A stretch of 12,399 nucleotides of DNA from Phycisphaerae bacterium. GTDB taxonomy: Bacteria > Planctomycetota > Phycisphaerae > Sedimentisphaerales > SG8-4. Positions 1 through 6,637 of this stretch are shown here, in pieces. The notes beneath the pieces were generated by a model, which had not been told where the DNA came from, made no database searches, and worked only from the letters and a program-made list of their open reading frames with translations. The DNA lies in the NCBI GenBank assembly GCA_030613765.1, contig JAUWLI010000048.1:1-12399 (forward strand). Direction: 5' to 3'. Within the stretch, counting starts at the first letter, position 1. Each line of letters starts with the position of its first letter. The position numbers were made by a program, and so were the translations under genes.

Positions 1-86
1 GATGGAGGGTATGGGTGTATTTTGGAGAAGCCGGAAGTAAAGTGTTAGTAAATAAGGAACAAGTTTATATGGAGGACACAAAATGA
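1..86 (+). CDS. Possible 3' end of an upstream gene (uncertain)
   Basis: Frame 3 is open from the window edge and stops with a TGA at 84-86. This would give a 4-bp ATGA overlap with the start of the next gene, a common arrangement in operons. The visible peptide ends in GSKVLVNKEQVYMEDTK. Frame 1 is also open but stops earlier, with a TAG at 46-48, and could equally be the real tail. An open stretch of 28 codons is not significant by itself. No family can be recognised. The gene, if real, lies mostly outside the window. Confidence 0.25.
   Translation, partial: WRVWVYFGEAGSKVLVNKEQVYMEDTK
71..75 (+). promoter_or_regulatory. Ribosome binding site of the DUF4380 gene
   Basis: A perfect GGAGG lies 7 bases before the ATG at 83. 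It supports that start. No promoter is evident in the 70 bases before it, so transcription probably begins outside the window. Confidence 0.75.
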
Positions 87-1132
87 GAAGTCTAACAAAG
101 GTGTTTAGTGTTAACAGTGCAGTTGTGGGGATTGGTTTGGCGCTGGTCCTTATGTCGGGGCCGGAAGTGTTTGGCATACGAAGAGTTCGGCCGGAAAGGA
201 AGTTAAAAATGGAGAAAGTCTCTTACGCGGGATGGCCCAATTGCATTAAGCTAAGCAACGGCCAGGTAGAACTTATCGCGACGACGGATGTGGGGCCCAG
301 GATTATGCGGTTTGGATTTATCGGCGGACAGAACCTGCTCAACGAATACAAAGACCAGGTGGGCAAGACCGGCGGCGATGAATGGCGAATCTACGGCGGG
401 CACCGATTGTGGCACGCCCCGGAACATATTGTGAGGACCTACTCTCTCGATAACTCAACTATTAAGTATAAGTGGAACGGAACGACGTTAACGCTTACGC
501 AGGACGTCGAGCCCGAGACAGGTATAGTAAAGGAAATCGAGGTCACCCTCGATCCGAAAACCAACAGCGCCCGCGTGCTTCACCGGCTGACAAACAAGAA
601 CATGTGGGAGATCGAGGCGGCGTGCTGGGCGATGACTGTTATGGCACAGGGGGGAAGGCTCATACTGCCGCAGGAACCTTTTGGTGCTCATCCTGAGTTT
701 CTGCTTCCGGCGCGACCTTTAGTGCTCTGGAGTTACACGGATATGAGTGACCCGCGATGGATATGGGGGACAAAATATATACAGCTCAAACAGGACCCCA
801 AAAATGCCAAGAAGCAAAAGGCCGGCATACTCAATAAAGTCGGGTGGGGAGCTTATTACCTCAAAGGCGAGCTTTTCCTTAAACAATACCCTTACATTCC
901 CGGTGCAACGTATCCCGATATGGGCTGCAATACCGAGACGTTCACCAATGATGAGCAGCTGGAATTCGAGACGTTAGGGCCACTGGTAAAGATCCCGGCA
1001 GACAATGGGAAGATTGAGCATGTCGAAGATTGGCACTTATATAAAGTAAAGGTCGGGGAGGGCGAATCCGATATAGATAAAAAAGTGCTTCCTCTTGTGA
1101 AAAAAGCAAAGGATTTGACCTATAAATTTTAG
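83..1132 (+). CDS. Secreted DUF4380-family protein (galactose-mutarotase-like fold)
   Basis: A 349-residue protein with an N-terminal hydrophobic segment at about residues 11-30, read as a signal peptide or membrane anchor. The rest resembles the DUF4380 family, whose fold is thought to be like aldose 1-epimerase (galactose mutarotase). Visible landmarks are the early DVGPRIMRFGF strand (69-79), GGHRLWHAPE (105-114, with His107, His111 and Glu114) and the late TETFTNDEQLEFETLGP segment (284-300). The last two fit the polar pocket region of mutarotase-like proteins. No reaction is established for this family; a role in handling sugars or oligosaccharides is inferred from the fold and from the glycoside hydrolase gene 11 bp downstream. 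The start is supported by GGAGG at the right distance. No truncation or frameshift is seen. Confidence 0.8.
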   Translation: MRSLTKVFSVNSAVVGIGLALVLMSGPEVFGIRRVRPERKLKMEKVSYAGWPNCIKLSNGQVELIATTDVGPRIMRFGFIGGQNLLNEYKDQVGKTGGDEWRIYGGHRLWHAPEHIVRTYSLDNSTIKYKWNGTTLTLTQDVEPETGIVKEIEVTLDPKTNSARVLHRLTNKNMWEIEAACWAMTVMAQGGRLILPQEPFGAHPEFLLPARPLVLWSYTDMSDPRWIWGTKYIQLKQDPKNAKKQKAGILNKVGWGAYYLKGELFLKQYPYIPGATYPDMGCNTETFTNDEQLEFETLGPLVKIPADNGKIEHVEDWHLYKVKVGEGESDIDKKVLPLVKKAKDLTYKF

Positions 1133-1136
1133 GAGA
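1131..1136 (+). promoter_or_regulatory. Ribosome binding site of the GH2 gene
   Basis: AGGAGA overlaps the TAG stop of the DUF4380 gene and lies 7 bases before the ATG at 1144. The overlap suggests translation of the two genes is linked within one transcript. Confidence 0.7.
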
Positions 1137-1143
1137 TAGAAAG

Positions 1144-3411
1144 ATGGCAGCAAAGCGCAGCAAAAGAGATTGTGTTTTAAGCAAGGTTTGGTATTTGGTC
1201 CTGATATGCACGGTTTTGTGCGTCAGCTCGTCGGTGTTGGCGAGGTGGAAACCGGCTGAAGGGCCGCTTATGACGCAATGGGCAAGGGATGTTTCACCGG
1301 GCAAGGCCCACCGTGAGTATCCCCGGCCTCAGATGGTCCGCAAGTACTGGCAGAACCTCAATGGATTATGGGACTATGCCATTGTGGCCAAGGATGCGCA
1401 GCAGCCGGAAGAATTCGATGGCCGGATTCTCGTACCGTTTCCTGTTGAATCGGCTTTGTCGGGTGTGATGAAGCCCGTGAGTGAAGATAACCGGCTGTGG
1501 TATCGGCGGACGTTTAAGGTATCCGGCGGGTGGAGGAAGGGAAAGCGAGTCCTGCTGCACTTTGGTGCGGTTGACTGGGATACAACGGTTTGGATCAACG
1601 GCGAAGAGGTCGGCAAGCATAAGGGCGGATACGATGCGTTTACATTCGATATCACCGATGCGCTGAAAAAATCGGGGAAGCAGGAGATTATTCTGTCTGT
1701 TTGGGACCCGACAAATGCCGGCAACCAGCCCCGCGGTAAGCAGGTGAAGAAACCGGGCGGTATCTGGTACACGGCGGTTACTGGAATATGGCAGACCGTT
1801 TGGCTGGAACCGGTGCCTGAAACATATATCAAGGCTATAAAGATTGTCCCCGATATTGATAACAGCAGCGTACACGTCGAAGTTGATACCGCAGGCGACA
1901 TCAGCCAATATGAATTAAATGCTAAAGTTAAAGGCAAGGGTCATTTACAGATATCCGGTGGTACACCCGGGTTAAATAAATGTACAATCAAGATAGAAAA
2001 TCCAAAGCTCTGGTCACCGGATTCGCCTTTCCTTTATGACCTCGAAGTGAAGCTGGTGAAAGAGGGCAAAACCCGTGACAAAGTTGGCAGCTACTTCGGC
2101 ATGCGCAAGATTTCAGTCAGGAAGGACCAATACGGGACAAATAGGTTGTGTTTGAATAACAAGACGCTGTTTCAGTATGGCCCTCTGGACCAGGGCTGGT
2201 GGCCGGATGGATTGTATACGGCACCAACGGACAAGGCCCTTCGCTACGACATCGAGGTGTTGAAGAAAATCGGCTGTAATATGCTTCGAAAACACGTCAA
2301 GATAGAACCGGCGCGACTATACTACTGGTGTGATAAGTTAGGTTTGATGGTCTGGCAGGACATGCCTAACGGCAATAATAAAGGGGATGAAGCCCGTAAG
2401 CAGTTCGAGCTGGAGCTGAAACGGCTCGTTGACAATTTTCGCAATCATCCCAGCATTGTTATGTGGGTGCCGTTTAACGAGGGGTGGGGACAGCATGACA
2501 CGCCGCGCTATTCGGCTTTGGTTAAAAAGTGGGACCCGACGCGTTTGGTGAACGAGTCCAGCGGCTGGGCGAACAAAGAATCCGGCGACGTGCGCGATAT
2601 TCACAGCTATCCCGGTCCTGCGAGACCTCCGAACGAGGAAAAGCGGGTAGCGGTGCTGGGCGAGTTCGGCGGTCTTGGTCTGCCGGTTAAAGGGCATACG
2701 TGGCAGGCTGAGAAAAACTGGGGTTATCGCAGCTATGAAACCAGGTCGGACCTGACGAAAGCTTACGTGGCTTTGCTGGGCAATCTTCGACCGCTGATTG
2801 GTAGGGGGCTTTCAGCCGCTGTGTACACCCAGACTACGGATGTGGAGATTGAGGTCAACGGATATATGACCTACGACCGGGCGATGATAAAAGCGGACGC
2901 TAAACAGATGGTCGAAGCCGCCCGCAAGCTTTACCTGCCGCCCCCGATAATCAAAACGATTGTGCCGACATCCCAGGAGCAGGGTATCGAATGGAGTTAC
3001 ACAACGAGCAGGCCCCGTGGCGGATGGGAAAACCCCGGATTCGGCGATTCTTCCTGGAAGAAGGGCGTCGGGGGATTCGGCACCAAAAGCACACCTGGCG
3101 CTGTCGTGCGGACCGAGTGGAAGACGTCGGACATTTGGTTGCGTCGAACGTTTGAGTTGAAGGATAAAGAATTTGGCCAACCGCATCTTCAAATTCACCA
3201 TGATGAGGACGCCGAGATTTATATCAACGGTGTGCTGGCGGCGAAGCTGAAAGGACACACTTCGGATTATATCACGGCTTCTATAAGCGAAAAGGCTTGC
3301 CGGGCCTTAAAAGCCGGGCGTAACTGCCTGGCTGTTCGCTGCCGTCAGACGAGCGGCGGGCAATATATCGACGTTGGTATGGCTGACATTATCGAACAGC
3401 CGGTTAAATAA
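1144..3411 (+). CDS. Secreted glycoside hydrolase family 2 protein (beta-galactosidase/beta-glucuronidase-like)
   Basis: A 755-residue exported glycosidase. Residues 1-34 form a signal peptide (basic start, hydrophobic core, likely cleavage after VLA). Then come a GH2 sugar-binding beta-sandwich (about 60-225, with RRTF and WINGEEVGKHKGGYDAF), an Ig-like domain (about 230-325) and a TIM barrel (about 335-597). The barrel shows NHPSIVMWVPFNEGWGQ, where Glu446 fits the acid/base of GH2 retaining enzymes, and LGEFGG, where Glu507 fits the nucleophile. Residues about 615-752 form an extra beta-sandwich resembling the N-terminal domain (WLRRTF, YINGV). The true substrate cannot be read from sequence; hydrolysis of beta-linked galactosides, glucuronides or similar plant or algal glycans is the family expectation. 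The gene is probably co-transcribed with the DUF4380 gene. Its 3' end overlaps the convergent fumarase gene by 8 bp. Confidence 0.93.
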   Translation: MAAKRSKRDCVLSKVWYLVLICTVLCVSSSVLARWKPAEGPLMTQWARDVSPGKAHREYPRPQMVRKYWQNLNGLWDYAIVAKDAQQPEEFDGRILVPFPVESALSGVMKPVSEDNRLWYRRTFKVSGGWRKGKRVLLHFGAVDWDTTVWINGEEVGKHKGGYDAFTFDITDALKKSGKQEIILSVWDPTNAGNQPRGKQVKKPGGIWYTAVTGIWQTVWLEPVPETYIKAIKIVPDIDNSSVHVEVDTAGDISQYELNAKVKGKGHLQISGGTPGLNKCTIKIENPKLWSPDSPFLYDLEVKLVKEGKTRDKVGSYFGMRKISVRKDQYGTNRLCLNNKTLFQYGPLDQGWWPDGLYTAPTDKALRYDIEVLKKIGCNMLRKHVKIEPARLYYWCDKLGLMVWQDMPNGNNKGDEARKQFELELKRLVDNFRNHPSIVMWVPFNEGWGQHDTPRYSALVKKWDPTRLVNESSGWANKESGDVRDIHSYPGPARPPNEEKRVAVLGEFGGLGLPVKGHTWQAEKNWGYRSYETRSDLTKAYVALLGNLRPLIGRGLSAAVYTQTTDVEIEVNGYMTYDRAMIKADAKQMVEAARKLYLPPPIIKTIVPTSQEQGIEWSYTTSRPRGGWENPGFGDSSWKKGVGGFGTKSTPGAVVRTEWKTSDIWLRRTFELKDKEFGQPHLQIHHDEDAEIYINGVLAAKLKGHTSDYITASISEKACRALKAGRNCLAVRCRQTSGGQYIDVGMADIIEQPVK

Positions 3412-4270
3412 CGGCTGATTTGTGCCGGTGGCTGTGGCATTCGATGTTTACCGCCACCGGCAGCGATGCTATATGACACGGTGCGGTCTCGACTAAACAG
3501 GCAAGGGCTGTAGTGTCGCCGCCGAGCCCCTGCGGACCGAGGCCGAGTGCATTGATTGCCGAGAGCAAGTCCGTTTCGAGCTTTGCATAGAAATCGTCGC
3601 TGTTTTTGGATGTGAGGTTTCGGCACAGTGCCTTTTTACTGAGCAGACAGCTTAGTTCAAAATCGCCGCCAATCCCTACGCCAACAACAAACGGCGGGCA
3701 GGCATCAGCACCGGCGTGCCTGGCGACATCAACAATCCAATCAATTATCAGTTTTCTTTCCGCCGTGGGTTTGAACATTTTGAATTGGCTCTTGTTCTCG
3801 CAGCCTCCGCCTTTAGTCATAACGGTCAGCTTTAACGTCTTGCCTGGTACGACCGTATGATGAATTATAGCGGGTGTGTTTGACCGGGTGTTGGTGCGTT
3901 TGTTAAGAGGGTCGGTGACAACGCTTTTTCGCAGGTATCCTTTTTCGTAACCGGCGGCAACTCCGGCGTTGATTGCGTCGAGCAGAGTCGCCTGAACCTG
4001 GCTTGACGGAGGAGGCTTTACGGCGACGTCTGCGCCCTGCTCAACAAAGACTACAGCAAGGCCGGTATCCTGGCAGAGCGGTATTGATTCAGCCTTTGCT
4101 ATGCGGGCGTTTTCGATGAGCTGATTTAGTATGTTTGCGGCGGCGGGATTGGTTTCTTTTTGTGCAGCATGGCGGATGGCGGCTAAAACATCATCGGGCA
4201 GCTCGTGGGCGGCTGCCGTGCAAAGCGATTCTACGGTATCAACGATTTGTTCAAATTTGATGTATCGCAC
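3404..4270 (-). CDS. fumA: Class I fumarate hydratase alpha subunit (Fe-S, two-subunit type)
   Basis: A 288-residue cytoplasmic protein matching in length the alpha subunit of two-subunit class I fumarases, which interconvert fumarate and malate using a [4Fe-4S] cluster. The related L(+)-tartrate dehydratase alpha subunit is the main alternative. Three cysteines in family positions can bind the cluster: Cys66 in LCQDTG, Cys157 in KGGGCENKS and Cys191 in DACPPFVVGVGIGG. NTRSNTPAIIHH (127-138) and GLGPQGLGG (243-251) are also typical. The start is GTG; the N-terminus then aligns with the usual start of the family, but the upstream ribosome site is weak. The gene lies 52 bp behind the beta-propeller gene on the same strand. 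The beta subunit expected next to it is absent: downstream lies the convergent GH2 gene, whose end it overlaps. Confidence 0.92.
   Translation of the reverse strand: MRYIKFEQIVDTVESLCTAAAHELPDDVLAAIRHAAQKETNPAAANILNQLIENARIAKAESIPLCQDTGLAVVFVEQGADVAVKPPPSSQVQATLLDAINAGVAAGYEKGYLRKSVVTDPLNKRTNTRSNTPAIIHHTVVPGKTLKLTVMTKGGGCENKSQFKMFKPTAERKLIIDWIVDVARHAGADACPPFVVGVGIGGDFELSCLLSKKALCRNLTSKNSDDFYAKLETDLLSAINALGLGPQGLGGDTTALACLVETAPCHIASLPVAVNIECHSHRHKSAVI
3423..3462. repeat. Perfect 10-bp inverted repeat just after the GH2 stop
   Basis: The arms TGCCGGTGGC (3423-3432) and GCCACCGGCA (3453-3462) are perfectly complementary around a 20-nt loop. The repeat begins 12 bp after the GH2 stop and lies inside the last codons of the convergent fumarase gene. 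A GC-rich stem here could stabilise or help end the GH2 transcript. No T-run follows on the + strand, so it is not a standard intrinsic terminator. Confidence 0.45.
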
Positions 4271-4279
4271 AATTTGTGC
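4267..4279. repeat. 13-bp palindrome over the fumarase start codon
   Basis: GCACAATTTGTGC (6-bp arms, one central base) contains the GTG start (4268-4270 on the - strand). In the mRNA it could pair the start codon, or as DNA it could bind a dimeric regulator. It is short and may be chance. Confidence 0.3.
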
Positions 4280-4322
4280 CCCGTGCCCGAATTCACCAAA
4301 GGCGGAATTTATTAATCACGAC

Positions 4323-6575
4323 TCACGAGACATTGACCTCGAAAGTTTTATAGATTATATTGCCGACGCTGTCAGCGATTCTGACTGCGATTATATGCTC
4401 GCCGGCCTCCAGTTTGTTAATCACAATCGTAAAATCTTCATCCGTAGTATCGTAGACCATATCGTCGGGCATAGTACCTTTCCACTTTTCATTGCTGTCG
4501 ACGGTATAATTGAGCCTGCCGATTGCGCTGAAATCATCCGATACGAGCAGCTTCAGTGTTATGCTTTTTTTACCTTTGTAGATAGAGTGTTTTTTAATAA
4601 CCGGCGCGGTGTTATCAACTATTACCTGCTCGCTAATTCTGCTGCCCGTTAATTTAGTTGCGGTGGTATTGCTTCTTTCATCGCTTGCGGTCACTCTTAC
4701 CTCGTACCGGCCGTCTTCTACGGTCTTCCCATCCCATTCGAAGGTGGCTTTTTCGAGTTCGTCTTTAAGTTCAATCCAGTTTGTTCTTCCGATTTTTCTA
4801 AAATCTATTTTGTAAATCATCTTGTCGCCGTTGTCATCTTCGGCCTTAAAGCTGATTTTGAAAGTTCCTTTTTTGCCGGCCGTTTCGATTCTGCTGACGC
4901 CGACCGATCGGACTTTCGGCGCCAAATTCGGCACACTGCTGGCAACGGCAATTTCCCTTATAATCGGAGTTTTTGGTCCGTTGCTTTGCAATACAAGCTT
5001 ATATTGACAGAACCTGCCGGGCGGGCATCGCAGTTGGACGGGCTGTGTTACTTCCACAAGCTCGGTCCATTTAGAAAAAGTCGGGTCGTTTACATCTTTG
5101 ACGTTTCCGCTTCGAGAGGCCATCCGGACGTTGCAGCCCCGGGGAATATCGGCTTCGATTTGCAGCTTTCCCCACTTGGCCGGCTGGCCGGCATCGATAA
5201 GGTCGGAAAGGTAAGTCCCCTTGGAAGCGAAGCCGGAGCCTAACTTTATCAACTTTGCAGGATTCGCTGTGCCAAGATACACAATGTCTTTGCGGACTTT
5301 TATTGCTGTTATCTGTGATGCCTGTTTGTCCTCGTAGATAATCGTCTGCTGCTCCGAAGCCGGGTCTACGGTGAAAAGCTGGGCGTTGTTTCCGGTGCCG
5401 ACAAGCAGAGATTTGTCTTGTTCGGCCAGGCAAAAGAAAACCGCTGCCTCGCTGAATACATTTGTCACGAAACCGTCGCTGGTTATTTTGTATATGTAGC
5501 TTGCCTGGCCCGGCCTGGCCGGCTTGCGCGGCGGTGTCGGTCCTTTGGACGGCATTTTACTGATTGCTCCTTTTATATTTGCAATTTTAAGCTTCAGTCC
5601 GCCTTTGGCATCGCTTGTCGTCTTTGGCGGTTTTGCTTCAGGCTTACCGGCAAAAGGTGACTGTGCGGCAAATTTGGTCTGTGCCCCGACAATCTTGGCG
5701 GATGTCGCGGCTGCGTGCAAAACGCCGTCTTCGGTAAATAATAATGCTGTAATTTCCGGTTCGTCGCTGTCGTATAGTACCGTTGCTGTTTTGGTGCGCG
5801 GGTTTATCTTGTATACGAGTCCCCGGCTGTCGCTTCCGGCGTAAACAAAGCCATCCTGCCCAATAGCAAGTGCGAGTATGTTTTTGTCCTGGCTGTCGTA
5901 AACAACCTGTGGTTTTTTCCCCGACGACTCGAGCTTGTAAACCTTTCCTTCGGGCCCGGTTCCCAGATAAATATTACCCCCGGCATCGACCGCAATGGCG
6001 AAGATGTACTTGTCCTCATCCAGCTCGAAAATCACTTCATATTTGTCATTTTTGAAGCGGCAGAGCCTGCATTTGTCGCCGCTTATCCCGGCTAAAAGCC
6101 TGCCTGCAACATCGGTTGTCATCGCGAAGATATGCTCGTTCGACAAGTACTCCTTGTCAACTACGGTATTGGCATCACCAGGGGTGTTTGCATCCTTGTC
6201 CTTTTTGGCCTTTTTGCGGGCCGGTTTTTTCTCTGATTTCTCCGGATAAATCTTTGTCAGTTTGCCGAGACTGTATTTATAGATACCGCCGTTGGGGCTT
6301 GTTCCGATGTAAACCGTCCCACCGCTTACAACGATACTGTTAATCGACCAAACATCTTCAAACTCTTTAACCGGCGCCTCCCAGGCGCTGCCGAGCTGAA
6401 TAGTTCCTCGTGAGCCAATCACAATATTTTCCGTCTCGCCCTTCAAAAAATCTGAACTGCTGGCGTGACGTGCAATCTTGCTGTTAACCGCCAGAGAAGC
6501 GGAACTGGAAATCAAACAAACCAAAGTCAATACTAAAAGTGCGAATCTGCGATTAACGTGAAATTCGTATTTCAT
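4323..6575 (-). CDS. Secreted beta-propeller protein with C-terminal beta-sandwich/Ig-like domains
   Basis: A 750-residue exported protein of no established function. Residues 1-30 are a signal peptide. Propeller-type repeats of the form [VI]Y-x-G-T/S-x-x-x-G-x-[VL]Y-K are seen at about 88-101, 160-174, 202-216, 244-258, 390-404 and 432-446, so about six or seven blades are likely. Two low-complexity insertions interrupt the blades: a Lys-rich one (about 112-132) and a Lys/Pro-rich one (about 305-356). Residues about 460-545 look like a further beta-sandwich, with a RSGN motif (489-491 region) and a CPPGRFC cysteine pair. Two Ig/fibronectin-like modules follow (about 555-655 and 656-750). There is a CxxC at Cys169/Cys172. 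No catalytic residues are evident, so binding or scaffolding is more likely than catalysis. GAGGAA 5 bases before the ATG supports the start. It follows the S55 peptidase gene by 62 bp, probably in the same operon. Confidence 0.8.
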   Translation of the reverse strand: MKYEFHVNRRFALLVLTLVCLISSSASLAVNSKIARHASSSDFLKGETENIVIGSRGTIQLGSAWEAPVKEFEDVWSINSIVVSGGTVYIGTSPNGGIYKYSLGKLTKIYPEKSEKKPARKKAKKDKDANTPGDANTVVDKEYLSNEHIFAMTTDVAGRLLAGISGDKCRLCRFKNDKYEVIFELDEDKYIFAIAVDAGGNIYLGTGPEGKVYKLESSGKKPQVVYDSQDKNILALAIGQDGFVYAGSDSRGLVYKINPRTKTATVLYDSDEPEITALLFTEDGVLHAAATSAKIVGAQTKFAAQSPFAGKPEAKPPKTTSDAKGGLKLKIANIKGAISKMPSKGPTPPRKPARPGQASYIYKITSDGFVTNVFSEAAVFFCLAEQDKSLLVGTGNNAQLFTVDPASEQQTIIYEDKQASQITAIKVRKDIVYLGTANPAKLIKLGSGFASKGTYLSDLIDAGQPAKWGKLQIEADIPRGCNVRMASRSGNVKDVNDPTFSKWTELVEVTQPVQLRCPPGRFCQYKLVLQSNGPKTPIIREIAVASSVPNLAPKVRSVGVSRIETAGKKGTFKISFKAEDDNGDKMIYKIDFRKIGRTNWIELKDELEKATFEWDGKTVEDGRYEVRVTASDERSNTTATKLTGSRISEQVIVDNTAPVIKKHSIYKGKKSITLKLLVSDDFSAIGRLNYTVDSNEKWKGTMPDDMVYDTTDEDFTIVINKLEAGEHIIAVRIADSVGNIIYKTFEVNVS

Positions 6576-6580
6576 AACAA

Positions 6581-6586
6581 TTCCTC
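6581..6586 (-). promoter_or_regulatory. Ribosome binding site of the beta-propeller gene
   Basis: Read on the - strand, GAGGAA lies 5 bases before the ATG at 6575 and fixes that start. Confidence 0.65.
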
Positions 6587-6602
6587 AAACAAAAATATCA
6601 TA

Positions 6603-6617
6603 CTTCGTATCTCGTAT
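6603..6617. repeat. Short imperfect direct repeats in the peptidase/propeller gap
   Basis: The 62-bp gap holds two adjacent copies of a unit like YTTCGTAT/TCTCGTAT (CTTCGTAT then TCTCGTAT), followed by degenerate forms (GCGTTTCGTGCATCGCG). A further TTCGTAT sits at the start of the propeller gene. It looks like a small degenerate tandem repeat. No terminator structure is visible, which agrees with read-through between the two genes. Confidence 0.35.
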
Positions 6618-6637
6618 TGCGTTTCGTGCATCGCGTC

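Noticed and set aside
942..1304. Open frame of 120 codons on the - strand across the DUF4380/GH2 junction
   Set aside because: It opposes two well-supported genes and shows no family features; it is a by-product of their codon use.
1366..1937. Two long open frames on the - strand inside the GH2 gene
   Set aside because: They are antisense shadows of a clear GH2 coding region, with no recognisable domains and no ribosome site.
4131..4652. Open frame of 173 codons on the + strand across the fumarase and propeller genes
   Set aside because: It is antisense to both genes and spans their boundary, and its composition is not protein-like.
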